Source: Aplysia californica (taxonomy: Eukaryota > Mollusca > Gastropoda > Aplysiida > Aplysiidae). Taken from it: a stretch of 64,000 nucleotides of DNA. The notes below the pieces were generated by a model. That model was not told the origin of the DNA. It did no database searches and worked only from the letters and a program-made list of their open reading frames with translations. Shown here piece by piece: positions 1 to 12,600 of this stretch. The first letter of the stretch is position 1. Every line of letters starts with the position of its first letter. The position numbers and the translations under genes are program-made. Location of the stretch: positions 57,944 through 121,943 of the forward strand of contig NW_004797601.1 of NCBI RefSeq assembly GCF_000002075.1, given 5' to 3'.

Positions 1-32
1 TAGATCTAGATCTAGAATCTAGATCTAGATTC
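1..32 (+). repeat. TCTAGA/GATCTA palindromic simple repeat
   Basis: The window opens with alternating TAGATC and TAGAATC words. Short versions recur at 15577-15597 and 54778-54812, so this motif is scattered through the genome region. Confidence 0.7.
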
Positions 33-341
33 TCTATTACCTTCATTTTCACTATCAGAGAAACAGTGACGGTCATGTGGCAAAATCTCATGCTTATTCA
101 TCCTTTCATTAGCTTTGTTTTGTAATACAGTAATGAAACAAAGGGTACGTTTGTCTCATTTTGTAAAAAACGAGTTCTCTTCAAACTTTCACTTCTCAGG
201 ATGTCTCATGATGTATACAGTATAGTATTAGAGGAAAGTGGTATGGTATGATATTTTCTTCAGTGTATATGATGTAATAAAACTGAAATGTTTCAATATT
301 TACAATTTCGGCGGTTGTTGTTTTTTTGCCGTTAAAGTTTT

Positions 342-362
342 TATCTATTTTTTTGTTCTCAG
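342..362 (+). promoter_or_regulatory. Probable 3' splice site before the start-codon exon
   Basis: A T-rich tract ending in TTTTGTTCTCAG lies 38 bases before the PIGN ATG. It fits a 3' splice acceptor, so the start-codon exon would run 363-626 and an upstream non-coding exon would lie outside the window. This is inference from the motif only. No TATA box or CpG-rich promoter is apparent in 1-399. Confidence 0.5.
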
Positions 363-399
363 AGCCAGACCATAAAATTTTGTGCTCCAAGAGAGAAGG

Positions 400-626
400 A
401 TGAAAGTATGGCAGCTCATTCTGTTTGGTGTTTTGGTTCACCTAGTGCTGTTCTACTCCATCTTTGACATCTACTTCACTTCTCCTCTTGTGCACGGGAT
501 GACGCCAGTGTCTCCCCCCACCAGAAAGCCGGCCAAGCGATTGGTCCTGTTTGTCACCGACGGCCTGAGAGCTGACAAGTTTTTTGAGCTGGATGAAGAC
601 GGGAAGACCCGCGCCCCTTATCTCAG
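400..626 (+). CDS. PIGN: PIGN exon 1 (residues 1-76)
   Basis: Carries the initiator ATG, the signal-anchor helix, SPLVHGM and the metal-site motif VTDGLRAD. It ends in CTCAG|GTTTGT with two bases of the Arg76 codon left over. An in-frame GTG 18 bases upstream is not needed, because the ATG gives the family's usual N-terminus. Confidence 0.95.
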
Positions 627-3600
627 GTTTGTGGGTTGGAAGAGGAAAATATATGAAAGGTAGTGTCATTTGATAGTTTAATCATATTCGCATGCATTTT
701 GAGAGTGTTCATTTTCCTTATATATCAATATAAACCTATGTCCTATCATCTAAAGTGAAAGGGTCACACATGGGTTTAAAAACAACATTATTAAGTTATT
801 TATGAGGCAGCACCTCTGAATTTAACGTCCATCTTAAATGAATGGATTCAAATGGGTTTAGAGCCCTTGAAAACTCCACAAAGCGATCCGAGTTCAAGAG
901 CACCCCGTCTGGAATATGAACTAGGGCCATCCCCTTTGCAGTTCTAACATCATACGAACCAAGCCAACAGTGTGCCCACTGTCATGTAATCATTTACAGT
1001 TATCCAACTTGCTCGGTCGTATTCGTAGAAATGAAAGGAAAGACGAGAGAGCTTGATTCCATCCACAGGGACGTCATCGAGCACAGAGGTGTCTGGGGAA
1101 TTTCCCACACCCGCGTGCCCACCGAGTCACGGCCAGGCCATGTCGCGCTGATCGCTGGCTTCTACGAGGATGTCAGCGCTGTGGCAAAGGGTAGGTACAC
1201 TGTTGTCTTACTCCCGGTATACTTAGTTGCATCGGTGGTCCAGTGGTTACACTCTTAGACTCTCAGCCGTAGGGTGATAGGTTTGAATCCGGTCAGGGAC
1301 GCAATGTTGTGTCCTTGGGAAAGGCAATTTGCATGAATTTTCCTCACTTCACCCAGGTGGGAAAGGGTACCCGGCTATCTGTCCCCGCCGGATTATGTGA
1401 TTTTGCGACCGCATTTTATCGTGCAATTAATGTTGCAGAATTATGGATTCCCCGCGCTTTTTTTCATTTTTCACAAAACAATTATTGAACACCTTGCCAT
1501 GTGACTAAAGGAAAGTAATCACCGTAATAACTCTCATTTAAGTGACAAGTTCGTTATTTCCCTTGTTACAAGATCTTGGTTAATGGTTATGGGCAGAGCT
1601 GGTTGTAATGGAGTGCAAGTACTCAGAGTACTTGTACTTACGTAACAATTTTCAGTACTTTTACTGTACTCCAGTAAATTTTTGAGAACCAGTACTTTTA
1701 CTCTACTTCGATACTTTTTATAAAAGTACTTTTGAGTATTTTTAAAGTACATTCTGATTACTTTTGAAGCTTAATGAAAGAGTAAGTGCCGGCATTTCTG
1801 ATCATAATTTACGGAACAAACACTCGGGCGGACACAGCCGATAGACCAAGAGTTAAAACTTGAGATCAAAGAACGGCCAGTCGCGTTAAAGATCAGCCAC
1901 TCTCGTGAATGGGATCACAAGCGTTGTAATACTTCATGAAACGGTACAATTTTGCCCCAGATGGGATCACACCGAGGTGTGAACTGACCGATGCGTTTCT
2001 TTTCCGCAAACATCGCACTCGCATCTGAGCTCGCCACCTAAACTGACATCACTCGCTGGGTGGGTAGGGCCTACAAGTTCGCTCCAGGCAGGATCACATC
2101 GAACTGTAAACTCTTCCCTGACCATTGAAGGCAGTTTTTCTCTATTCCCGAATTTGCGAGACAGCCTGAATTTTAACTGGTATGGTCACAACGTAATGGT
2201 GCGTAATGACAAAGGCGGGGGGACTCAGAGATGGAAGGCTAAAATTCTTGGACAGGTGAAGGGGACGGGTAACTGGATAAACGTAGATTTAAAAGATCTC
2301 AAGACTCAGGATAAACTAATGAGTGTATATGGCATGCCTCATGCCACTGATTGGTCATCAAGGTTGACTACTCTTTGCTCGCCATAAATGTCATAAACCC
2401 ACACTGGGGTCACGTCAGTTCATGGGTCACTGTAGATTCTTCCTTGGCTTCGTCGGCTAAGATCCCGTATTTCCCTTGCTCCCGAGCACTAGGATCTTAG
2501 GTAGAGACTTCTGTAGTAGAGAATCTTTGGTTACACTACACTTACTAGACTCTAGGAAACTACATGTATTTTGGTTTGCCGTGGGCGCTGTGGACTACAC
2601 AGTTTGACCAAAATGTGTCTTACCACTATAATCAATTGAAACTGAAACTGAGTTCTCAATGTATAACTAACAACTTTTAGGCTACCTAAATTTCTTTTAA
2701 ACTTTTTTTGGGTGGTTTTTGTTTAAGTCTACATTGATTCCTTGAGGATTTGTTAATGAAAAATTCAATGTACTTTTCCATTTCTTTGCTGGCCATTTTC
2801 ATCAATTTTATGTTTTCTTAAGAGCAACTTTGTCTCTACATTTTTCCTCTTTGGATACTTTTCCTAGAAAACTTTCCGACCTCTTGGACTGACTTACATT
2901 TGATCATATTGTCTTGTTCAAACAAGTTCTATTCATAATATCACTTACTCACTAGTTGCGTCTGTTTGTTTGTTTTTTTCAATTTCTCTGACCATTTCCA
3001 CCTACATTCAGTGCGTATATTCAAATGCTTCGTATACTGTTTACATTTTTAGTAATAAATGGCCTAATTTGTCAAACATACTGGATATGTTATTCATTAT
3101 AATGTTTTGCTTTAGCACTGAAGTGGTTTAGCATATTAGCAGAAAGTACGCAAAATGTACTCTTAAGTACTTTTTAAAAAAGTACTTGTACTCAAGTACA
3201 TTTTACTTTTACTGGAAAGTACTTTTACTGTACTGAAGTACCTATTTTAGATTGTACTTAAATTTATACTTAAAGTACCTTTTAAAAAGTACTTTAACAA
3301 CTCTGGTTATGGGTTAGGGATTTTGTTCCTTGAGCATGTTCAATTTTTGAATCCATCAAAAGTTGTTCTCATGTCTGCTGATGTTTCATGTTTGATAGGT
3401 GTCCCAGGTTTTAGCGATGTGCTAGCGTCAGAGGTCCAGATGTCTTTCTTTTTTTTTTGTTGACATTTTTCTTTCCTCTATAGATCTAGAGATCTACAAC
3501 AGAAAGTTACAGAGATTATAATTTTTGGTTGTTTTTTTTTCTGACTGATGTGTATTGTTTTCTTTCCAAATACACAAAAAATTACTGATACTGATATGTT

Positions 3601-6600
3601 TTGTTTTCGACTTAAGTGCAAAACGTGTCGCGAATGGTGTTATGGTAACTTGCATAATTTTTGCATAGTTTTGCATTTTTCTTGCATAATTTTGTCGTCT
3701 AAATTTGCATAATTCTGCGGGGACAGGGCTATAGACAACAAAAGATCTTGACAGTTTGTTAGTGTTTGAGTGTTTAATCAGCTGTTTGCATAGTATGCTT
3801 CCCAAGAAGCTGAGAATGTTTCTAAGTATTCTAGGTTCTGCTGTACTAATAATGGTTGTAAAGCACATAAAGCGTGCTGTAGAGCATGGGTATGCGACAT
3901 GCAATTAATATTTTTATTATTAATATTATTATATTCTTTATTATTCTAAACTGTGTCTTAATTTTTGTGAGAAATATCAGAACATTCCACTTCTTATCAA
4001 ATAATTACAGTCGAACCTGTGTAAGACGGCCACGCATTGTCGAGGAGACAATTGGCCGTATAAGACAGGTGGCCATCTTAGGCAGGACCTCCCAAAATGA
4101 AGAAAACAAACCATTTATTACTTCTGAGATCTCAACCAGAAATGGTCGCAGGCTTAGAAATGCCTGGTAGGGCTCATTAAAATGTTGGGTGTTTTTTGTT
4201 TCTTTGTTTTTCTGTTTTGAAAGGGGGGAGAGGATAGGACAGTTTTTGTTGGACTTTTTGTTGTTAGTTTTATTATTATTATAGTTCCGTGAAAGGTCAA
4301 AACAAAACTAAATGTGTCAGACGAGAAAGACCAAGTGCCATAGTAAAACAAACAAACGGGTCGCCACCACTTGGCAAATGAGTGACACTTCTGTTTGAAA
4401 GTTGTGTTGACTTCCATTGTTATGGACCGGGTTTAGGGACTGAGTTGAGGACGGGGGCTTATCGGTTTTGACGGATCACCAGCTTCCATTTCCAGCAGCT
4501 GAAAATGTATTGTTATCCATTGGTCAACTTGGGTAAACATTGGGAGCGACCTAAGCAACATGACCCTTTATCCATTCAAGGGACTGACATAACGACAGAT
4601 GAATGAATTATGATGGCTTGTTCACAGCGTCAGTGGAAAATGCATAACTTTCAACAAAGCCTGGCGGTCTTCGGCAGGTAAATTTGGTTGTCGGTTGATA
4701 TATAGGATGGCCGCGTTGGACAGGTGCTCGTTTTACGCAGTTAAATTATATAGAAAAACACAAGAGGGGAAATGGAAAGCGACAGTTTGTACAGGTGGCC
4801 GTATTTTACAGGTGGCCTTCATGGCGGGTTCGACTGTATAATAAATTGAAAGAAATATTTATCCTTCTTGTCAGTATCAACTGTACACACTACTTTGTGA
4901 CTTTGACAAATTTGTCGAAGCTGTGCTCTTCTTTAAAATAAAAAATGTCTTGTCATATGTTTACCTAGAAAGGCATTTTAAAAAAATTGTTAAAGTTTTG
5001 TTCATTGAGCTTTTGTGCTTCAGGTTGGAAGGAGAACCCTGTTGAGTTTGATTCTGTCTTCAACGAAAGTCGTCACACATGGTCCTGGGGCAGTCCAGAT
5101 ATTCTACCAATGTTTGCTAAAGGTAAAACTACTTTTCTTTTCAAAGATTTTTTCAATCAAGAGTTACATTTTTCTCTTCAGTGTACAGTGGGCGAGGGCA
5201 AACACTATGGCCTTAAATCCAGATCCAGCCAGTGAGCAATTTCCTCCCCCCCTCCCCCCCCCCCCCTACCAGGGCAGTGCTACTGACTGAAGTTGTCTTT
5301 AGGCCATTCCCAAAGGGGGGATATTAATATGTTCTTATGCACAGTAGAATTGTAAATGGGCTGGTTTATCTATGTCATGCTCATACTGTGCCGGAACAAC
5401 ATAGGGGGAATTGGTGCTTTTTTTTCCTCTTCCTTACTATTGTCATTTTTCCTCTACTTCTTTTGTATGTTTGTCACTCTCTTGTGAAATGCAATTTCCA
5501 GGGTGCCTTGACAGTCGAAGCAGACTTAGTGCTGTTGAGGCTAGAGAGGTGAGCAGAGTAAGCCTGATTCCCGGTTTGGACTTCTCTGGCTGTTACCATC
5601 CACCCCTTGGTGGGTGGTTGGCGGTGCTCTGGTGTGGCTTGCTCCTTCTTTCCTATAAAAGACCTATCGTCTCTGTCTCCCCTACTTCTTTTTTGTGTTT
5701 GTTACTCTCTTGTAACATCTCTAATCTTCGGCACTTATATGACCATATTGTGTGGCAAGTGCCGTATAACACTTACTAAAACTAATCCACCCCTTGACGC
5801 TCATATGACCTTATGTAGTTGCGAACGCAGTAAAACCTTAGTAAAACTAAAACTGCAAAATAGAGAAATTTCAATTCAGCCAGCAAGTCAACTAGGTATT
5901 CTCTATATACTATATTTGTGAAAATTTGTCACTTTGGCCGCCTAAAACTTCTGAACCTCTTAACTTTCGAATCTGACAAAATTAATGGTGGTTCAGAATC
6001 ATTTAAAGGGTGCTCAGTTTTATTAGGGAGCCTGAAGTCACTGTAGTTTAATTTCCAGTTTTTCATTAGTTTCGTTTAGATCTAATCTTGGGAAAGTCCG
6101 TCTTCTAAGACGCCATCGTTAACAAGTGAGGTTTCCGTTTACTAGCCGTGCGCACTGATTTCCTCACCTTTGAAATTCTGGAGTGTACAACCACGAATGC
6201 GGATATATAGAGAATCAATCTATGCATCTATTATATATTTGGCTACTTGGAAACACATGTGTCACTTTTCCAATAAAACTGCAACAGCTACAGAGTTGAA
6301 AGTTAGCAAGTACCTGCAAAAAGATAGATAGGCCCCCGTGACATAGCCCGATTTTTTATTTATTCTTTTCCTGAATTTAGAAAAATATATTTGACAAAAA
6401 GTTCGCGTCCTTCTTTGGCATTTTTGATTATTCCACTGAGAAACGAAACAAATCTGCGTAGCTGTCCTCCACCCCGGAAGTGCTGGAAGTGATATTTTGC
6501 GAGGCATATTTTGATTTGAGAGTATAGATCTAGACCTTCTAATATTTTGCATCTCTCAAGATTTATTGCTCCATTCCAGTAGAGTGTAAATATTGTAAGC

Positions 6601-9600
6601 AAATGACTTTCAGTTGATGTTAATGCTCCGAACATTCCTTTCATCGAAAGGGGGCCCCACTAGTTAATAATACTAATGAATGTTGCCTGCGGGGATAATT
6701 AATAAAAACAAAATTGTCTGTCTTGAAAATCAAAATACATAGTTTCATGCTCAGCTAGAAGAAATAGATCTAATATTTCATTTCATGAAGTGCCCCTGAG
6801 TGACATTTCTCCAAAATTTTGCCTACTTTGGTCCGTGACTTATTCGGAATGGCTTAATCCGGCCGAGGACTTTGATACGCTTGCCTATTCCTGGTGTGAA
6901 GTATCTAGAAAATCCTTTGAGCATGGATAGAACAGTTTGTGTAACCTTACCCCAAAATCCACCTCACACCTCACCGCAAACCCCAAAGCCCACTCCTCAC
7001 CCTCAACCCCAGCTTCACCCCAAACCCCACACCTCACCCCAAAATCCACCCCAGACCTCACACTTTACCCCAAACCCCAAAGCCCTCCCTTCACCCCAAA
7101 CCCCAGACCCCAAACCCCAAACCCCAAACCTCACCCCAAACCCAAAACCCCACCCATCACCCCAAACCCAAAACCCCCACCCTTCACTCTTCGCCCCAAG
7201 CCCTAAGGCCTGTCACAAGGCCCACCCCACTCCTAACCGAACTATTCACCCCAAACCAAACCCCAAAGCCCACCCTAACTCCTTGTTCATAGTGCACTTT
7301 CAGACTTTGAGATTTTTATCAGCTTCTTCAAAATTAAACAGTGATAGTAAAAGGTCTTATCACTTTCAAAGAGATGAAAATCCAGTGGATTATCTGTAAG
7401 CCGTTAAAATGTACTTAGCCCAGTAAGCAAAATTGTACGAGGGGGGAGAAAAACGGAAAAAAACCTCTTGAATTATTTTAACAGTTGTTACTTTCTTCTG
7501 TGGGTTTTTTTTGGTGTGCTTTATACTTTTTTTTTTCAACATTTTAAATTTGGATTCTGACAAAATATTTCCTGAGCACATGCAACCTATAGCACAGATG
7601 AGGAAACTGCAATGATTTTTTTTTAATGATTAAAAAATTTTGGGCGTAGTACATTTCAACAGTTGACCAACTGTGTATGTATTTCGGCAGGTGCTAGTGG
7701 AGACCATGTGAGCACCAGCTGTTACCCTGCTGACCTGGAGGACTTCGCGGGTTCCGACATGACTCGTTTGGACACTTGGGTCTTTGATCAAGTGGAGGTA
7801 ATAAGAGCTGGAACAGACTTAGGGCACAACTCACGAGTCTCAAACTACTACACATGTTCTGGTATTTTAAACCTTCACGCATCGCTAATAAATAGCCTGT
7901 GATGTCAGGGGATATTATTTGATTTCACCATTGTATGTTGGAAAATGCCTGTGATCAGGCAAACCAAACAAGTAAAGACTTTGGGAGAAATAGTTTATTT
8001 TTAAAATCCTAGGGTTTTTTTCTCTTTCCTTCTTGACATAAAGTGAGGCTTTCTATTTGTTAGTCATAAGATCAATGGCGTTATAAAATATCTCTTAGTT
8101 TTATTTTTTGTAAGAGTTGTATGACACAAGCAACACAAATAGATTGATAAGTGCTGAAGATTGGAGGCGTTACTTGAAAAATAACGGACAAAAGAAATAA
8201 GGAGAGATAAGGATGATAGATGTTTGCTAGGAAAGAAGGAGCAAACTACATGAGTGCATCCACCAACCACCCACAAAAATATCTCTTCAACTGTCTGTTT
8301 GATGCTGTGTGTACCTGTGTTTGTTTCAGGAATTTCTCAAGTCTGCGTCTCTCAACGAGTCTCTGTCAGCTGAGCTCAAGAGGGATAAGATTGTATTTTT
8401 CTTGCACCTTTTGGGGATAGACACACATGGACATTCCAACAAACCACATTCTAAGTGAGCATTGCTTTAATCATTAAATTTTTTAAAAATTGAAACCACA
8501 GTTAATTTTTAGAGCAGGCTGAAATAATGAGGTCATTCTTTGAATTATTATTATCACCTCAAATTTCAGGTGTTTTGTTTTCATGTCCACTCTGAGTAAT
8601 AAGTTCTGCTTTTACTTATCAAAGTCCTTGTAATATATTAGTCATGACGAGGATTTTCCCCCCTTCATAACATTACCACATATTGTTGCTTGATAGAAGA
8701 TTTTGTTATAATGTGTTTTTAATCTTTAAAATGTTTGAAGATGCTTCTTTTCATTTTTATGTAAGGTTTTTTTTTTTTTTTTTAGTCTTTAGTTGGAAAG
8801 AAAATGTAAGACATAGTATACAATTGAACCTGCTCTAGTGTAACGGCCACCTGTCCAAGATTATCAATTGGACAAATGACCACTTCCCATGTCCTGCTTG
8901 CGTTGAAAAAAAATTAAACTATTTACTGTTCAAGACATCCACCTAAGACAATCTCTTTTTGCCAACAAAATAGTGGCTATTTTGAACAATTTCAACTGTT
9001 ATTTCTTTCCAGTGTTAGGTATTTCTGTGTATCCGTCATCCTGGTTTTCAGTTCCATCTTAGGCCTTTATCCTTTTGTCTACAAAATGCCCTTAGCTGAT
9101 ATAGTTATTTCAGGTGTCTTTTGATTTTCCCATCATTTTCCTTTTTGTGGGTTTGGTTTTGAATGATTCATTTCTGAACTACTTCAAATAACATTTCTCT
9201 TTTTAAAAAAAATTTTCCCTCTAAAAATTTTTTCTTCAGAGAATACTTGAATAACATTAAGCTAGTAGATAAAGGCATCTCTAAGATGGTGTCAACATTC
9301 CGAGATTTCTACCAGGACGACGGAGAGACAGCGTTTGTGATGACGGCTGATCATGGGATGACAGACTGGGGTTCGTACTTCTATTCTCCATCGAATTCTC
9401 TCTGTCCTTTTCTCATCACTCCATCTTCCTCACTCCTCCTTTTTTTTCTTGATTTCCCTCCAACCTTCCTCCCCTATCTCCTTCCCTCCTTTCCTCTATC
9501 TCTCTCTCTTCCTCCCCGTGATTGGGTCATTTTGTCATGCCATCAGTCTCATTTCACAATCACCTAAATCATTGTCTTGGGGTTTCCAGATAAAGCCGAT

Positions 9601-12600
9601 TTTCAACTAAAGGCATCAAATGGCATCTTGAATATTGTTTCATTTTGTTTTATATCCTTCCTAGTTCAAATCACGTGTCCAAGTTAGGGATCTCTTCTTC
9701 TTTAATATTTTTTTTCCGAAAATTCAACTGTGGCTAAGTGGTTTGTGGGAGAATGCCGATAATGTATGTGTTACATGTTGAAATTTTTTTTTTTAAGTTG
9801 TAATGCACCTGAAGATGGATGGGTGAACATCAGGGGGCGAGACAATAAGCCTATATATCTTTCTCTTGTATACTTTTTTGTCACAGTTGTTTAGCATTAA
9901 GGTCCAAAGTTGAAATGAAATTAGGGTCATTTTAATGTCCGTCTTTAGTGGTAAACAATAAATGGTAAAGGAAAGGACATTTTTTTGTAATTCTTTGAAC
10001 CGATGAAGTGAAATAATTGATGTAGTGTTATCATTCTGTGTACTTCTTCAGCCTCATTTTTTCTGTTTGTCAATTTGTTCAGGTTCTCATGGAGCCGGGC
10101 ATGCTCAAGAAACTTTGACTCCGTTTGTAGCATGGGGTGCTGGAGTACGTAGTCCGGTGAAGTCGGCGAACTGTGGCGTGTACACAGACTCTTTCTGTGC
10201 AGGTAAAGATAAATGGCCCGCTGAGGTATTCTGTCAGCAAGCTGTTCAACCAACTGTATGTTTCGTTCTTTTAACAATTGTACCTACTTTATGTATCTTT
10301 TTTTACATTTTCAACATCTATTTTTGAATTTCAAAGAAATAATTATTGACCTCATGCAACTAATGCAACTGCAATGTAAAAAATTTCAAAATTTTGGTCT
10401 TAGTCTTAGTACAGCTGAACAGCTGGCCAGTGATCTGCTATTTTTTTATGACATTCCCTCTTTGAAATGTGCGTGGTTGGCAGATGCTCTGGTGCAGTTT
10501 GCTCATTCTTTCGTGTCAAACATCTGTCGTCATTATCTCTCCTCCTTCTTTTCTTTGTATGTTCCTCTTTTGCAACTCCTACAATCTTTTGCACCTATGT
10601 GATCTAAGTGAGTTGCCAGTGCTGTTCAACTCTGACTGAAATTTAAAAAACAAACAAAAAATCTCTTTAGAAAATAGCATTAAGCAGTTAATCTTTTGAA
10701 AAGGGTACTTAAGTTTTCTGAAGATGAGAAGAATATTGGTTTGTCTGTGTTGACTGTGGAAAACTGTTTAGTTACAGTCCTAGTTTAGAATATTTTTTTA
10801 AAAGTTCCGTTTAAGTAGATAGAGCCATTTTATCATTAAATTATGCTCTCTGCTTGCTCTGTGATTCAGCTTCCTACTACTATAGTAATGGTTGTTTATG
10901 TTTTTTTCACCAAACCTTTAAAGTTTTGTGGCTCCTCAAATGAATTATATGTTGATTTAAATACTTCAATGCAATCAGTCATTGTAGATTTATCTTATGT
11001 AAGACATGCTGGCAAAATTAGTAATACTTCTTGGGATTATAGTATAGCTCTTTGGAAATAGAAATGTTGGGTTTTCTGGTTGAGTTTGTACTCTTTATAA
11101 GTATGGAATAATACTGAACATTTAAAACTTCTAGACTATGGCATCAGTTTAAAATCTACAAATTTGACCCTTCTGTCTATTTTTCAATAATATTTCCAGT
11201 CGAGAATTGCAAGAAGTAACTTATTTTGTCAGTATGCCACACATATTTATAAATGACCAGTTACTGTTATCGCATCCTTTTCTCAGACTGGAAACTTGAG
11301 GATGTGCAGAGATCAGACATGGAACAGGTATTTTTGACTTTTGTACTGTTGCTTGAACGTAACGGGCCTTGAACATCTAGCTCTCACTGGTACACCGGTA
11401 AAACTAAAGGCATATGAAGCAGAGATAGACCCAGAGCAACTTACTTGGAAAGCTTAAACAGATAGGTAATGGGGAAAGATCAGGATAATCTAGCTTTATT
11501 TGAGTGCATCTGGGCAAGGAAAGAATGGTGAACCATGATTGTTACCGACTGTCACAGACCTGGTGCTTGATGTGATGACTGGGGCTGGGGGGGGGGGGGA
11601 TTGTTTATGCAGGTGATTGTTTTGGACAGGTGGCTGTTTGAGCAGGTTTTACTGTATTTGTCTTCAAAGTTTAGCTGTGTGATGATTTATACAGTTACTT
11701 CCCCTCCACACCACTCGCTCTGTCACTGAACACTCCATGTTATTCAGAGCAAAATCTTAAATATCATTCAAGTGTACAGGTCAAATTTTGAAATGGGGTA
11801 AGTTTTAAAGAATCCTCCAGCAGGGTATATGTATCAAAGTCACTATGCTATTGTATGGTATTATGGCGCTCTTGTGTGGATTGCTCCTCCTTTCCTATCA
11901 AACATCTATCGTCTTTATCTCTACTCCTTTTCTTTGTATATTACTCTTCAGCAACACTTCTAATCTTCATCACTTGTATGACCTATTTGTGCTGCAACTG
12001 CGGTGAAACTCATATCAGCAGGTGGCAGACTGGTGGTCTGGTGTGGTTTGCTCCTTTTTTCCTATCAAACGTCTATCGTCGTCCTTATCTCTCTCATTTC
12101 TTGTGTTTGTTTGTTGCTCTTTTGTAACACTATTATTCAGCACTTATCTGACCTTATTGTGTTGCAAGTTCCATAAAACTCTTACTATAACAAAACTCTT
12201 ACCTGAAATGTTTTTAAAAAATCATTTTGCTTATTCCCTGACAGGCTGACGTAGCAACACTGATGTCTCATCTGGTTGGAATTCCTTTTCCCGTCAATTC
12301 TGTGGTTAGTAATACAGATGAAGCTGTCTAAGACGGCCACCCATTGTCAAGGAGAAAAGTTGATATCTTAGACAGGTGGCCGTCTTACACAGTGCCGTTA
12401 TAATGTAAAAAAAAAAAAACAATGGAAAGGGGTAATGGGAAGTGGCTGTTTGTACAGGTGATTGTCTCATACAGGAGGCAGTTAAAACAGGTTAAGCTCT
12501 ATTTATAGTCTCAGCTGTTGTCTTGCACAATGCAAATTGACCATGTTTTAAATGTGAACACTGAATTATGGGAACAGCACTTTTCGTACATATTTTTAGT

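Noticed and set aside
382-399. N-terminal extension of PIGN from an upstream GTG
   Set aside because: The ATG at 400 gives the conserved N-terminus, and a splice acceptor lies just upstream.
1226-1300. True tRNA gene
   Set aside because: A- and B-box-like words are present, but the cloverleaf is not closed and SINE body follows directly.
6946-7268. Interstitial telomere
   Set aside because: The word is TTTGGGG-like and irregular, not TTAGGG, so it is described only as a G-rich tract.
6872-7399. 175-codon Pro-rich open frame
   Set aside because: It is the CCCCAAA tract read through. No splice or domain support, and it lies inside PIGN intron 3.
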